The notes: generated from the letters alone by a model not told the origin. 64,000 nucleotides of DNA from Vibrio cidicii (GCF_009763805.1 NZ_CP046804.1:2790001-2854000), one strand, 5' to 3'. Positions 33,336 through 43,326 are shown, numbered from the stretch's first letter. Numbers and translations are program-made.

Positions 33336-33368
33336 CCCCCGGCGGATTTTTTTACAGCCCTGCAAAGA

Positions 33369-33397
33369 TTGACACTTTGTGTGACTGTGATTACAAT
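33369..33397 (+). promoter_or_regulatory. rpmH proximal promoter
   Basis: TTGACA (33369-33374), 17-bp spacer, TACAAT (33392-33397). The transcript would start about 120 nt before rpmH. Confidence 0.75.
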
Positions 33398-33523
33398 TCC
33401 GCCTCTTTGTTGAGAGGCGTCGGTTATTCTTCTTTAATAAAGAGCTTCTTTATATAAAGAAAGCACAATGCCCACGCCGGGTTTAACAAGAACCTAAAAC
33501 TACTGATCAGTAAGGTAATTACA

Positions 33524-33664
33524 ATGGCTACTAAACGCACTTTTCAACCTTCAGTTCTGAAGCGCAAGCGTACTCACGGTTTCCGTGCTCGCATGGCGAC
33601 TAAGAACGGTCGTAAAGTAATCAATGCACGTCGTGCGAAAGGCCGTGCGCGCCTGTCAAAATAA
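33524..33664 (+). CDS. rpmH: 50S ribosomal protein L34
   Basis: 46-aa, highly basic ribosomal protein with the invariant L34 sequence [20 protein letters not shown] followed by [17 protein letters not shown]. It starts at 33524 after TAAGG at the right distance. First gene of the rpmH-rnpA-yidD-yidC unit; rnpA starts 13 bp after its stop. Confidence 0.98.
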   Translation: MATKRTFQPSVLKRKRTHGFRARMATKNGRKVINARRAKGRARLSK

Positions 33665-33677
33665 TCACTAGCTTATT

Positions 33678-34034
33678 TTGAATACGTACGCGTTCAATCG
33701 GGAGTTACGTTTGTTAACTCCCGAGCATTATCAAAACGTCTTTCAGCAAGCTCACCGGGCTGGCTCTCCTCATTTCACTATCATTGCTCGCGATAATAAC
33801 CTTTCTCATCCTCGTTTAGGCTTGGCTGTTCCCAAAAAGCAAATTAAAACTGCCGTTGGTCGCAACCGCTTCAAACGCATCGCTCGTGAAAGTTTTCGTA
33901 ACACACAACATCAGCTTCCCAATAAAGATTTTGTTGTGATTGCCAAGAAAAGCGCGCAAGATTTGAGCAATGAAGAACTGTTTAAGTTGTTTGATAAGCT
34001 ATGGCATCGCCTGTCTCGCCCTTCACGTGGTTAG
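33678..34034 (+). CDS. rnpA: Ribonuclease P protein component RnpA
   Basis: Protein subunit of RNase P, which assists the catalytic RNA in trimming the 5' ends of tRNA precursors. 118 aa. The RNR signature region [22 protein letters not shown] is clear. Translation appears to start at a TTG (33678), as no ATG or GTG fits; it is coupled to rpmH 13 bp upstream. Its 3' end overlaps yidD by 34 bp. Confidence 0.95.
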   Translation: MNTYAFNRELRLLTPEHYQNVFQQAHRAGSPHFTIIARDNNLSHPRLGLAVPKKQIKTAVGRNRFKRIARESFRNTQHQLPNKDFVVIAKKSAQDLSNEELFKLFDKLWHRLSRPSRG

Positions 34035-34258
34035 CGATCGGACTCGTCCGTCTTTATCAAGGTCTCATCAGTCCTCTTCTCGGACCACGCTGTCGTTTTA
34101 CTCCAACCTGTTCAACCTATGCGATAGAAGCGTTGAAAGCTCACGGTTTGGTAAAAGGATGTTGGTTATCAGGCAAACGTCTATTAAAATGCCACCCTTT
34201 GAACGAAGGGGGGTATGACCCCGTTCCACCAGTCCAAAAACAAGACAGAGATAAATAA
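34001..34258 (+). CDS. yidD: Membrane protein insertion efficiency factor YidD
   Basis: 85-aa protein of the YidD/UPF0161 family assisting membrane protein insertion next to YidC. The family core is present: [20 protein letters not shown], then [10 protein letters not shown] and [13 protein letters not shown]. It overlaps the rnpA end and stops 2 bp before yidC, typical of this conserved cluster. Confidence 0.95.
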   Translation: MASPVSPFTWLAIGLVRLYQGLISPLLGPRCRFTPTCSTYAIEALKAHGLVKGCWLSGKRLLKCHPLNEGGYDPVPPVQKQDRDK

Positions 34259-34260
34259 CG

Positions 34261-35881
34261 ATGGATTCTCAACGCAATATCCTGTTAATCGCTCTGGCAT
34301 TGGTTTCTTTCCTGCTGTTCCAACAGTGGCAAGTAGCAAAGAATCCAGCACCACAAGCGGCTACTCAGGCTCAATCAAGCAGTGCGCTACCTGCACCATC
34401 TTTTGCTGATGAACTGGACCCGTCTCCGGCTCAACAGGCATCGGCTAAACTCATCACAGTGACGACGGATGTCCTGACTCTGTCAATCGACACAGTGGGT
34501 GGTGATGTGGTAACCGCAGAAACTGAACCAGTATGCGGCTGAGCAGAATTCTCCTGACGCCTTTGTGCTGTTGAAGGACATTCAAGGTCATCAATTTATC
34601 GCTCAAAGCGGCTTAGTCGGCCCACAAGGGATCGATTTGAGCAGCAGCAACCGCCCTCAATATCAAGTGAGTGCGGAAAGCTTTACGCTGGCTGACGGTC
34701 AAGACGAACTACGCATTCCCATGAGCTATGAAGCCAACGGTCTGCAATACAGCAAAACATTCGTACTAAAACGCGGCAGCTACGCGGTGGACGTTGAGTT
34801 TGACGTAGTGAATAACTCCGGCAACAACGCTACTTTCGGTATGTACGCGCATTTGCGTCAAAATCTGATGGACGCGGGCGGCAGCATCACCATGCCAACC
34901 TACCGTGGCGGTGCGTACTCAAGCGAAGATACTCGTTATAAAAAGTATAGCTTCGACGACATGCAAGATCGCAACCTGTCGGTTAACCTGCCAAATGGCC
35001 AAGGCTGGGCGGCGATGATCCAGCACTACTTTGCTGCTGCGTGGATCCCTCGTAACGAACCAGGCACCAACCTTTACACTCGCGTGATTGGCAACATGGG
35101 CGACATTGGCGTACGTATGCCAAACAAAACCATTGCCAACGGCGAAAAAGCGCATTTCAGCGCCACCTTATGGACTGGCCCTAAACTGCAAGATCAGATG
35201 GCAGCTACCGCACCAAACCTTGATCTGGTTGTGGACTACGGCTGGTTATGGTTTATCGCTAAACCACTACACATGCTGCTGTCATTTATCCAGAGCTTTG
35301 TCAGCAACTGGGGTGTGGCCATCATCTGTTTGACCTTCATCGTCCGTGGTGCCATGTACCCGCTGACCAAAGCCCAGTACACCTCAATGGCGAAAATGCG
35401 CATGCTGCAACCTAAACTGCAAGCAATGCGTGAGCGTATCGGCGATGACCGTCAACGCATGAGCCAAGAGATGATGGAGCTGTACAAGAAAGAGAAAGTG
35501 AATCCTCTGGGTGGCTGTCTGCCACTCGTACTGCAGATGCCAATCTTTATTGCTCTGTACTGGTCGCTGATGGAATCGGTTGAACTGCGTCACTCACCTT
35601 TCTTTGGTTGGATCACAGACTTGTCTGCGCAGGACCCATACTACATCCTGCCGCTACTGATGGGTGCTTCAATGTTCATGATCCAAAAAATGAGCCCAAC
35701 CACAGTCACAGACCCAATGCAGCAGAAGATCATGACCTTCATGCCAGTGATGTTCACTTTCTTCTTCCTGTTCTTCCCGTCAGGTCTGGTTTTGTACTGG
35801 CTGGTATCGAACATCGTCACTCTGATCCAACAGTCTTTGATTTACAAAGCGCTGGAGAAAAAAGGCTTACACACCAAGTAA
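34261..35881 (+). CDS. yidC: Membrane protein insertase YidC, with an apparent +1 frameshift
   Basis: Inner-membrane insertase working alone or with SecYEG. N-terminal membrane anchor ([19 protein letters not shown]), a large periplasmic domain and the conserved C-terminal membrane core with VKIIGCLP-like [18 protein letters not shown] and [13 protein letters not shown]. The frame breaks at 34520-34522. Removing one A from GAAAC gives [20 protein letters not shown] and a protein of about 539 aa. It is essential, so the break is very likely in the record and not in the cell. Confidence 0.96.
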
Positions 35882-35897
35882 GTGAACTCAGAGTAAG

Positions 35898-35930
35898 GAA
35901 AGGCGGCCAAAAGGTCGCCTTTTTGTTTTT
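35898..35930 (+). terminator. Intrinsic terminator after yidC
   Basis: Stem with AAAGGCG(G)CC and GGTCGCCTTT arms, then TTTTTGTTTTT. Confidence 0.85.
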
Positions 35931-35995
35931 CGCTGATTACAATTCAGCTAACTGCTTTTTCAGGTCACTGCGACCACAAACAAATAGGTTTCTTT

Positions 35996-37357
35996 ATGAC
36001 AACAGATACGATTGTTGCCCAAGCCACTGCGCCGGGTCGCGGCGGTGTCGGAATCATTCGCGTCTCTGGGCCAAAAGCCGCTCAGGTGGCGCTGGAAGTG
36101 ACCGGTAAAGCCCTCAAACCGCGCTACGCCGAGTACCTCCCTTTTACCGCGCAAGATGGTAGCGTGCTCGATCAGGGCATCGCCCTCTATTTCCCCAACC
36201 CACATTCGTTTACCGGTGAAGATGTGGTCGAGTTCCAAGGTCACGGCGGCCCAGTCGTGATGGACATGCTGATTAAGCGCATTCTCACCATCAAAGGGCT
36301 ACGTCCAGCGCGCCCTGGAGAGTTTTCTGAACGCGCCTTTCTCAACGACAAAATGGACCTCACTCAAGCCGAAGCGATTGCCGACCTGATTGACGCTAGC
36401 TCGGAAGAAGCGGCCAAATCGGCGCTCCATTCACTGCAAGGTCAGTTTTCCAAACGCATCAACACCTTGGTTGAATCCTTGATTCATCTGCGTATCTACG
36501 TTGAGGCCGCGATTGATTTTCCTGAAGAAGAGATCGACTTCTTAGCGGATGGCAAAGTCGCTGCCGACCTGCAAGGGATCATCGATAACCTTGATGCGGT
36601 GCGCCAAGAAGCCAATCAAGGTGCGATTATGCGCGAAGGGATGAAAGTGGTGATTGCAGGCCGTCCTAACGCTGGTAAATCGAGCCTGCTCAACGCCCTT
36701 TCTGGTAAAGAATCTGCGATTGTCACCGACATTGCCGGCACCACCCGTGACGTATTGCGAGAGCATATCCACATCGATGGCATGCCACTGCACATCATCG
36801 ATACCGCGGGCCTGCGTGATGCTTCTGATGAAGTGGAGAAAATAGGTATTGAACGTGCTTGGGATGAAATTCGTCAAGCAGATCGCGTGCTGTTTATGGT
36901 CGATGGCACCACCACCGAAGCCACCGATCCTCAAGAGATCTGGCCCGATTTTGTTGACCGCCTGCCCAGCAGCATCGGCATCACGGTGATCCGTAATAAA
37001 GCCGATCAAACCCAAGAAGAACTTGGGATCTGCCATGTGAGTAACCCGACCTTGATCCGCCTTTCTGCCAAAACAGGTCAAGGGGTCGATGCGCTGAGAA
37101 AACACTTGAAAGAGTGTATGGGTTTTTCTGGCCAAAGCGAAGGGGGCTTTATGGCCCGCCGCCGCCACCTCGATGCGTTGCAACGCGCCGCAGAGCACCT
37201 GCAAATCGGTCAAGAGCAGCTTGAAGGCTACATGGCAGGGGAAATCCTCGCTGAAGAGCTGCGCATCGCTCAGCAGCATTTAAACGAGATTACCGGTGAG
37301 TTCAGCTCTGACGATTTGCTCGGCCGAATCTTCTCCTCGTTTTGTATCGGGAAGTAA
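35996..37357 (+). CDS. mnmE: tRNA modification GTPase MnmE
   Basis: With MnmG it forms the cmnm5U34 modification of tRNA wobble uridines. 453 aa. N-terminal folate-binding domain begins [20 protein letters not shown]; the G domain has [14 protein letters not shown] and DIAGTTRD with DTAGLRD; the C-terminal motif FCIGK carries the conserved cysteine. The last 18 bp of the gene are an integration target for SGI1-type elements, and accessory DNA follows directly. Its partner mnmG lies beyond oriC. Confidence 0.98.
   Translation: MTTDTIVAQATAPGRGGVGIIRVSGPKAAQVALEVTGKALKPRYAEYLPFTAQDGSVLDQGIALYFPNPHSFTGEDVVEFQGHGGPVVMDMLIKRILTIKGLRPARPGEFSERAFLNDKMDLTQAEAIADLIDASSEEAAKSALHSLQGQFSKRINTLVESLIHLRIYVEAAIDFPEEEIDFLADGKVAADLQGIIDNLDAVRQEANQGAIMREGMKVVIAGRPNAGKSSLLNALSGKESAIVTDIAGTTRDVLREHIHIDGMPLHIIDTAGLRDASDEVEKIGIERAWDEIRQADRVLFMVDGTTTEATDPQEIWPDFVDRLPSSIGITVIRNKADQTQEELGICHVSNPTLIRLSAKTGQGVDALRKHLKECMGFSGQSEGGFMARRRHLDALQRAAEHLQIGQEQLEGYMAGEILAEELRIAQQHLNEITGEFSSDDLLGRIFSSFCIGK
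37340..37357 (+). other. mnmE 3'-end attB-like site
   Basis: The last 18 bases of mnmE, including TTTGTATCGGGAAGTAA, correspond to the chromosomal attachment site used by SGI1-family integrases (knowledge of the family). I found no second copy at the other end of the accessory segment, so use of this site is inference only. Confidence 0.4.
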
Positions 37358-37445
37358 AGTGGGCAAATAACGGAAAATAACAGCAAGCAACGGTAGATAA
37401 CACACTGATTTTATTAGATCGTCATTTGCCGTTAATTGCCAAATC

Positions 37446-37506
37446 TAGTCCCCAGTTGGTCCCCAATGACATAATAAATGCCGTATTGGGGACCAATTGG
37501 GGACAA
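37446..37506. repeat. 22-bp inverted repeat around a 17-bp spacer
   Basis: Arms at 37446-37467 and 37485-37506 match as inverted repeats at 20 of 22 positions, with the inner twelve perfect (TTGGTCCCCAAT/ATTGGGGACCAA). Within each arm the unit GTCCCCA(G/A) recurs. It ends 2 bp before the ATG of the integrase-like relic. Most likely a recombinase or regulator binding region; no T tract. Confidence 0.85.
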
Positions 37507-37508
37507 AC

Positions 37509-37676
37509 ATGAAAATTTTCATTGAAAAACGGGCACTTATATCTCTGATGGCACACGTTCACTTCGCTTAGTTTATGACTATGGCTACACCACAAATACG
37601 CAAAGTGGACGCCAAAACAAACGTTTTATCCGACGCAGAGCACAGCTACCACTATCAATCTTTCCTGATGTTCTAA
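37509..37676 (+). pseudogene. Integrase-like N-terminal fragment (decayed)
   Basis: The ATG at 37509 gives MKIFIEK, then the frame ends. Reading with one extra A in the A5 run at 37525-37529 gives TGTYISDGTRSLRLVYDYGY then TTNTQSGRQNKRFIRRR, which looks like the N-terminal arm of a phage/island tyrosine integrase. It runs out where gutQ begins on the other strand. There is no catalytic domain. The family call is from memory of similar proteins and is tentative; the break is a -1 type, unlike the other frameshifts here. The rest of 37358-37672 holds nothing else I can name. Confidence 0.35.
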
Positions 37677-38651
37677 CTAACTCCCGCTTTCTGAATTGTA
37701 TATTGATTGATGACACCAACAAAATGACTGTTTTCATTGAGAACAGGTAACGCTGTAATGGCACGTTGACGCATGAGCGCCAGTGCATCGGTGCATAAAA
37801 TAGATTGAGAAACAGTTACTGCACCAGCTTTAATCAAATTACCCATGGCGGTATCCGGCGCGACGCCCTTGGCAAATGAGCGACGCAAATCACCGTCGGT
37901 AAACACCCCATGCAGCTTGCCGTCTGCAACCACTGCGACTAAGCCAAACCCAGTTTGACACATCACTCCCACGGCTTCCTGCAGGCTGGAGTCTGGTGAG
38001 CAAAAGGCGTTTTTGTGCGGCGTATCCAGCAGTTGCTCTACCCTGGTCAACAAGCGGCTACCCAAAGAGCCCGCAGGATGAGATAACGCAAAATCATTGT
38101 GATCAAAGTTGCGAAGTGTCATCACGGTCAACGCCAGCGCATCACCAAGTAACAGGGTATTTGCCGCACTGGCAGTGGGCGCCAGGCCAAGTGGACACGC
38201 TTCTTTTTCTGCCGCGATATCCAGTGCCAGGTGACACTCTTTGGCCAGAAAACTGTTGAGGTTGGCGGTCATCCCTATGGTGGTAATTTCCTGACGCTTG
38301 AGCAGTGGCACCATCAGTTTAAATTCATTCGCTTCGCCTGAATTGGAGATCAGGATAACCACATCACCATGACGTGCCATGCCCAGGTCACCGTGTAAGG
38401 CTTCTGCCGGATGAACGAAGAAAGCCGGGGATCCGGTGGATGCCAGGGTCGCCGCGATTTTCTTACCAATATGCCCGGATTTGCCAATTCCCGTCACAAT
38501 CACTTTCCCGCTGCAATTCAAAATGGCCTGACAGGTATCAGCAAACGACTGGTTCAAGGTATTCAGCAGCCGTTTCGCCTGCTCCAGTTTCCTGTTCAAT
38601 CACGCCACGACCGAGCTGGCAGATTTCTTCAATTGAGTGATGTGTTTCCAT
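37673..38651 (-). CDS. gutQ: Arabinose-5-phosphate isomerase GutQ/KdsD family, with an apparent +1 frameshift
   Basis: Interconverts ribulose-5-phosphate and arabinose-5-phosphate; in enterobacteria GutQ is encoded with the glucitol operon. SIS domain with VTGIGKSGHIGKKIAATLAS, HPAEALHGDLGM and ISNSGEANE, then two CBS domains (LLDTPHKNAFCSPDSSLQEA onward). The frame breaks at 38587-38589. Removing one base of GTTTC (GAAAC on the coding strand) joins MIMETHHSIEEICQLGRGVI-EQ to ELEQAKRLLN and gives about 325 aa. The start at 38651 or 38657 is uncertain. Divergent from srlA. Confidence 0.85.
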
Positions 38652-39070
38652 GATCATGTCCGGTGTTGTTCGCTCGCTTTGACTTAGCCAATACGGCTGA
38701 CTAAGCCACGATGTGATTTTCATATCAAAAGATAAATGCTCAGTTAGTTCGATGAGTGTCTTTTAATTTGAAAGAAATGATGCCATTACTTTTACACCAA
38801 GTGATGAATGATAGGTAGTGACTTGGCTTACATCTGTGACTTAGAGCAGGCATATGCCGTCTGGATAACGGGTCTCGAATGACAAGACGACTGGCTCTGA
38901 CTATCACGATGATTCGTTTTGTGTTGGAATTAATATTTTTAAAAACAGCAACTTAAACCAATATCTGGTCGAATGTCCTATAACTATTCCACATGGGCAC
39001 TATCGCATTTTTCCTCCTGTTGTCATTGACCGTGATGACCGCTTTTGCTCCTTTTAAATTCAACATTCTC

Positions 39071-39120
39071 CTTTCATTTGTTTTTATTTTGAAAATTATA
39101 TAATGTGATTTCAATCAACA
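39071..39120 (+). promoter_or_regulatory. Putative SrlR operator and CRP site upstream of srlA
   Basis: TTTCA (39072-39076) and TGAAA (39090-39094) arms are spaced by 13 bp; a similar inverted repeat occurs before srlR and a variant before the second srlA. TGTGATTTCAATCAACA at 39104-39120 resembles a CRP site. The 38658-39212 gap otherwise contains only A/T-rich divergent control DNA; I see no gene in it. Confidence 0.55.
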
Positions 39121-39212
39121 AAGTGAAAACTTTTTCTTTTAAAATAAAAATCAAAATGAAAGTATAAAAGTGAGCTTTGACACAGAGCCAATAACAACAA
39201 CGAGGTTTGATT

Positions 39213-39761
39213 ATGGAATGGATAATTCACGGAGCGGAATGGTTTATCGGACTGTTCCAAAAAGGGGGAGAGGTGTTTACAGGTATGGTGACCGGTATTC
39301 TGCCTCTCTTAATTGCATTGCTGGTAGCGATGAATGCGCTTATCCGGTTGATAGGCCAAGATCGGGTTGAAAAGCTGGCGCAGCGCAGTGCCGGAAATCC
39401 GGTTTCCCGTTACCTGGTTTTGCCAGTGATCGGCACGTTTATATTTTGTAACCCTATGACGCTCAGTCTCGGTCGCTTCCTGCCGGAGCGTTACAAACCT
39501 TCCTATTATGCGGCAGCCTCGTATAGCTGCCACTCAATGAACGGTTTATTCCCGCACATTAATCCGGGTGAGCTGTTCGTTTATCTCGGTATTGCCAGCG
39601 GTCTGACAACTTTGGGCTTGCCACTTGGTCCCTTGGCCGTCAGCTATCTGCTGGTGGGGGTGGTGACTAACTTCTTCCGTGGCTGGATCACCGATTTTAC
39701 GACGTCCATGGTCGAGCGTCAGCAAGGCGTCCAGTTGGAACGTCAGGTTCACTTCAGCTAA
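39213..39761 (+). CDS. srlA: PTS glucitol/sorbitol transporter subunit IIC (first copy)
   Basis: Membrane subunit EIIC of the glucitol (sorbitol) phosphotransferase system. 182 aa with four to five hydrophobic segments; opens [20 protein letters not shown], with [17 protein letters not shown] and [20 protein letters not shown] typical of GutA. Start at 39213 with GAGG 7 nt upstream. First gene of srlA-srlE-srlB-srlD-gutM-srlR; a paralogous set starts at 43484. Confidence 0.94.
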   Translation: MEWIIHGAEWFIGLFQKGGEVFTGMVTGILPLLIALLVAMNALIRLIGQDRVEKLAQRSAGNPVSRYLVLPVIGTFIFCNPMTLSLGRFLPERYKPSYYAAASYSCHSMNGLFPHINPGELFVYLGIASGLTTLGLPLGPLAVSYLLVGVVTNFFRGWITDFTTSMVERQQGVQLERQVHFS

Positions 39762-39776
39762 CAGAGGAAATGGAAT

Positions 39777-40761
39777 ATGTCTCAGGTATTACGCATACAA
39801 AAAGGCAATGGTGGTTGGGGTGGCCCGTTGGAGCTGACCGTCGAAGCCAACAAGAAAGTGGTGTACATCACCGGGGGAACGCGTCCCGCTATTGTAGACC
39901 GTATCGCCGAGCTGACTGGCTACGACGCGGTGGATGGGTTTAAAACCAGCATTCCCGATGAAGAGGTCGGCGTGGCGGTGATTGACTGCGGCGGCACTTT
40001 ACGTTGCGGTTTGTATCCGAAAAAACGCATCCCAACCGTGAACATTCACTCTACAGGAAAAAGCGGGCCGTTAGCGCAGTACATCACAGAAGATATTTAC
40101 GTATCTGGCGTGCGGGAGAACGATATCCAGTTGCTCGATGGCGACGGCGTTAACGTTCAACCCGTCGTTCGAGACGCAGCACCGCAGGAAGAGAGTAAGT
40201 ACGACACCAGTAAAAAGCTCACTCAACAGAGTGACAGCCTGCTGGCCCGCATCGGTATTGGTATGGGATCGGTCATGGCAACGTTCTTTCAGGCAGGGCG
40301 TGAAACCATTGACACGGTGTTAAAAACCATCCTGCCGTTCATGGCGTTTCGTCTCCATGTTGATTGGGGTGATCATGGCCTCCGGCTTGGGGGATGTGAT
40401 CGCCAATGCACTAACGCCGCTGGCGCAGAATCCTTTTGGCCTGGTGACGTTGGCATTGATCTGCTCGTTCCCGCTGCTGTCGCCGTTTCTTGGCCCCGGC
40501 GCGGTGATCGCGCAGGTGATTGGGGTGCTGGTCGGTACGCAAATTGGTCTGGGAAATATCCCGCCGCATCTGGCACTGCCCGCCCTGTTTGCCATCAATG
40601 CTCAAGCGGCGTGTGACTTTATTCCAGTTGGTCTTGGTCTGGCAGAAGCCAAGCCGAGAACAGTCGAGATTGGGGTGCCATCGGTGTTGTATTCGCGCTT
40701 TTTGACCGGCGCACCCACCGTGCTGCTGGCCTGGTTTGTCTCCATGTTTATCTATCAATAG
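39777..40761 (+). CDS. srlE: PTS glucitol/sorbitol transporter subunit IIB/IIC2 (first copy), with an apparent +1 frameshift
   Basis: Carries the phospho-cysteine EIIB domain ([19 protein letters not shown]) and a C-terminal membrane domain. The frame breaks at 40347-40349. The paralogue at 44047-45018 reads GCGTTCGTCTC at this spot where this copy reads GCGTTTCGTCTC, an internal control showing one extra T. Corrected length is about 327 aa (323 in the paralogue), restoring [21 protein letters not shown]. Lies 15 bp after srlA and 12 bp before srlB. Confidence 0.93.
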
Positions 40762-40773
40762 GAGGAAGATGCA

Positions 40774-41136
40774 ATGTCACCACTGTATCAGGTAAAGATC
40801 GAAAGTATTGGTGAGTTTGCCAACAGCGCGTTGGAAGACGACATGATGATTATTTTCAGCAATGTTGCGCCTGTCGATGCGGCTGAATACTGCTTCATTC
40901 ACAACCACGACGCGCTGAAAGGCGACATAAAGCCTGGCGGAGTGTTGAAGCTGGGGGTGCAGCAGTATCCGATCACCGCGGTGGGTGAGGTGGTCAACCA
41001 AAACCTCGCCGAGCTTGGCCATATCACGATCCGGTTTGACGCGTTGGCGGAGGCTGAGTACCCAGGGTGCCTGCATGTGAATGGTGCCCGTCCACAACAG
41101 GTTCGTTGTGGCGATGAAATTGTGTTTTTGAATTGA
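40774..41136 (+). CDS. srlB: PTS glucitol/sorbitol transporter subunit IIA (first copy)
   Basis: Cytoplasmic EIIA of the glucitol PTS, passing phosphate from HPr to the EIIB cysteine of SrlE. 120 aa. The phospho-histidine region is YCFIHNHDALKGDI, aligned with the CFIH of E. coli GutB His43. The rest (ITAVGEVVNQNLAELGHITI) matches the family. AGGAGG precedes the ATG. A hairpin separates it from srlD. Confidence 0.94.
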   Translation: MSPLYQVKIESIGEFANSALEDDMMIIFSNVAPVDAAEYCFIHNHDALKGDIKPGGVLKLGVQQYPITAVGEVVNQNLAELGHITIRFDALAEAEYPGCLHVNGARPQQVRCGDEIVFLN

Positions 41137-41142
41137 GTATTC

Positions 41143-41167
41143 GTGCTCTGCGCCTGTGGCAGAGCAC
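41143..41167 (+). repeat. Intercistronic hairpin between srlB and srlD
   Basis: GTGCTCTG/CAGAGCAC arms around a 9-nt loop, not followed by T residues. May stabilise or process the operon mRNA. Confidence 0.6.
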
Positions 41168-41188
41168 ATTTAGAGTAAGGTGTAAGTT

Positions 41189-41968
41189 ATGAGTAAAGTT
41201 GCGTTAGTTGTCGGTGGTGGTCAGACTTTGGGTGAATTCCTGAGTCTTGGGCTGGCGGATGAAGGATATCGTATCGCGGTCGCGGATTTGAATGGCCGCA
41301 ATGCCGAGCAGGTTGCAGAACGTATCAACCGCGAATACGGTCAGGAGACGGCCTTTGGTGTGGAAGTCGATGCGACCAAAGAACAGAGCGTGGTCAACAT
41401 GGTTCAAAGGGTGGATGACTATTTTGGCCGGATTGATCTGTTAGTCTACAGTGCCGGCGTCGCTCAGGCGGCCAAAATCGATCGTTTCCCGCTGGACGCC
41501 TGGCAGATGTCCATTGATGTCAACCTGACGGGATATTTCCTCTGCGCCCGTGAAGCCGCCAAAGTGATGATTCGTGAGCAGCGTGGCGGACGCATTATCC
41601 AGATCAACTCGAAATCAGGTAAAGTAGGCTCGAAGCACAACAGTGGTTATTCGGCCGCCAAGTTTGGTGGTGTCGGACTGACTCAGTCACTGGCGCTGGA
41701 TCTTGCTGAGCATAGGATAACGGTGCATTCTCTGATGCTGGGTAACTTGTTGAAGAGCCCGATGTTCCAGTCTTTGCTGCCTCAATACGCGCAAAAACTG
41801 GGTGTCCCAGAATCGGAAGTTGAGCAGATTTATATTGATAAAGTACCACTGAAAGCTGGTTGCGAATATCAGGATGTCCTCAACGTACTGAAGTTCTATG
41901 CCAGCGACGAGGCGGCGTACTGCACCGGTCAGTCGATCAATATTACTGGCGGGCAGGTGATGTTCTAA
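41189..41968 (+). CDS. srlD: Sorbitol-6-phosphate 2-dehydrogenase
   Basis: Short-chain dehydrogenase oxidising sorbitol-6-phosphate from the PTS to fructose-6-phosphate with NAD. 259 aa, the family length. Cofactor motif VVGGGQTLGEFLSLGLAD at the N-terminus, YSAGVAQAAKI, catalytic serine and tyrosine in NSKSGKVGSKHNSGYSAAKF, C-terminal GQSINITGGQVMF. Only one srlD is present for two PTS sets. Confidence 0.96.
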   Translation: MSKVALVVGGGQTLGEFLSLGLADEGYRIAVADLNGRNAEQVAERINREYGQETAFGVEVDATKEQSVVNMVQRVDDYFGRIDLLVYSAGVAQAAKIDRFPLDAWQMSIDVNLTGYFLCAREAAKVMIREQRGGRIIQINSKSGKVGSKHNSGYSAAKFGGVGLTQSLALDLAEHRITVHSLMLGNLLKSPMFQSLLPQYAQKLGVPESEVEQIYIDKVPLKAGCEYQDVLNVLKFYASDEAAYCTGQSINITGGQVMF

Positions 41969-42020
41969 TCCATCCCCGTGGATTAAGCCCTATGCTCCGA
42001 GAATAAGGGCAACTTATCTT

Positions 42021-42047
42021 GGGCAGGCCACTGGCTTGCCCCTTTTT
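42021..42047 (+). terminator. Terminator/attenuator between srlD and gutM
   Basis: Strong stem GGGCAGGCC/GGCTTGCCC with an ACT loop followed by CTTTTTA, directly before the gutM ribosome site. It would reduce gutM and srlR transcripts relative to the transport genes. Confidence 0.78.
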
Positions 42048-42063
42048 AATAGAGAGACGAAAG

Positions 42064-42421
42064 ATGGACTCAACAACGGTACTGATTTATTTTGCCGCCG
42101 GTGCATGGGCGATTCAGATTGTATTTGGCTACCTGCAAATCCGCGCGTTCAATCGCATGCTTCAGGCGATGGCGCACAAAGGTCAGGTTAAAATCGGCCG
42201 GACTCAGAGCCGCTGGAAACCCAGAAACGGTCGTGGTCCTGGCTGAAGACAGCGCGCACCGTATCGTGGATGCCAAAGTCATGAAGGGTATTTCGGTGTT
42301 CGCCAGACCCAAAACACTGTCGTCTTTGATTGGTCAGGTATTTCCGCTGCCTCAAGTGCTTTTGTCTCAGCTCGACATGAATGTTCAGGAAGCGTTAAGC
42401 GTCGCAATTTCTAAGCAATAG
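42064..42421 (+). CDS. gutM: Glucitol operon activator GutM, with an apparent +1 frameshift
   Basis: GutM-type activator with an N-terminal hydrophobic segment (VLIYFAAGAWAIQIVFGYLQ). The frame breaks at 42225-42227. Removing one A from GAAAC turns WKPRNGRGPG-stop into WKPRTVVVLAEDSAHRIVDA and gives about 118 aa, against 119 in E. coli. The C-terminal KVMKGISVFARPKTLSSLIG aligns with the E. coli protein. In E. coli it opposes the repressor; the same role is inferred here. Sits between srlD and srlR. Confidence 0.85.
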
Positions 42422-42422
42422 T

Positions 42423-42456
42423 GAAAGAATCTCTTTCATTAACTTTTAAATTGAAA
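42423..42456 (+). promoter_or_regulatory. Putative SrlR operator upstream of srlR
   Basis: TTTCA (42434-42438) and TGAAA (42452-42456), 13 bp apart, the same geometry as before the first srlA. It overlaps a 15-bp palindrome GAAAGAATCTCTTTC at 42423-42437. Suggests autoregulation. Confidence 0.5.
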
Positions 42457-42502
42457 AAGAACTGTTATAGACTGTCATGAGTTTAATTATTAAGTCGATG
42501 CT

Positions 42503-43279
42503 ATGAATTTAGATAACAGAAGAGCGCAGTTGCTGGATTATCTGCGTGCCAATGGTAAGACGTCAGTCAACAATCTGGCGGATACCTTTGAAACCTCAGG
42601 AGCCACAATTCGAAGCGATTTACGTTCTCTGGAAGAAGAAGGGCTGGTGATTCGCCGTTACGGCGCTGCAGAAGCGTGTTCACCGAGTGGTGTCAGCAGT
42701 GAAGACCGTTCTATGGATGAGAAACAAACGGTCAACCTAGATCGTAAGTGTCTGATTGCCAAAGCCGCTTCTCAATTGGTGAATGACGGTGATTCCATTA
42801 TTCTTGATTGTGGCAGCACCACGTTACAGATGGTGCCGCATTTTGAGCGCGTGATGGCACTGACCTTGATGACCAACAGCATTCACATTGTGAATGCCGT
42901 CGCCAACTTAGAAGCAGAACACACGGTGCTGATGCCGGGGGGCACTTATCGCCGCAAGTCAGCTTCGTTCCACGGAACATTGGCGGAGCAAGCGTTCAAG
43001 CAGTTCTCGTTCGACAAGTTGTTTATTGGTGCTGACGGCTTTGATCTCGCTCAGGGTACCACCACTTACAACGAAGCGTATCAGGTCAGTCAGGCGATGT
43101 GCCAGGCTGCAAATCAGATTATTGTGGTGACGGATTCCAGCAAGTTTGGCCGCCGCAGCCCGAATGTGGTGGTGCCGCTGGAGAAAATTGACGTCGTGGT
43201 TACCGACAGCCATATTTCGGCAGAAGATGCCGCCTATCTGGAAGGCAAAGGGATTCAGGTGATCACAGTAGATGCCTAG
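42503..43279 (+). CDS. srlR: DeoR family glucitol operon repressor
   Basis: 258-aa DeoR regulator. N-terminal helix-turn-helix (RRAQLLDYLRANGKTSVNNL, FETSGATIRSDLRSLEEEGL), then the sugar-phosphate isomerase-like effector domain with ILDCGSTTLQM and GADGFDLAQGTTTYNEAYQ. Its place in the srl cluster identifies it as GutR/SrlR. It has its own upstream operator-like repeat and is followed by a strong terminator. Confidence 0.9.
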   Translation: MNLDNRRAQLLDYLRANGKTSVNNLADTFETSGATIRSDLRSLEEEGLVIRRYGAAEACSPSGVSSEDRSMDEKQTVNLDRKCLIAKAASQLVNDGDSIILDCGSTTLQMVPHFERVMALTLMTNSIHIVNAVANLEAEHTVLMPGGTYRRKSASFHGTLAEQAFKQFSFDKLFIGADGFDLAQGTTTYNEAYQVSQAMCQAANQIIVVTDSSKFGRRSPNVVVPLEKIDVVVTDSHISAEDAAYLEGKGIQVITVDA

Positions 43280-43303
43280 TGTAGATAGAGAATCGTAAGA
43301 CAG

Positions 43304-43326
43304 GGAAGCCCAAGGCTTCCTTTTTT
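43304..43326 (+). terminator. Intrinsic terminator after srlR
   Basis: Stem GGAAGCC-CAA-GGCTTCC followed by TTTTTT, separating the first srl operon from the second PTS set. Confidence 0.92.

Noticed and set aside
38658..39212. Short open frames in the gutQ-srlA intergenic region (for example a 25-codon frame at 38879)
   Set aside because: Too short, no ribosome site, in A/T-rich control DNA.
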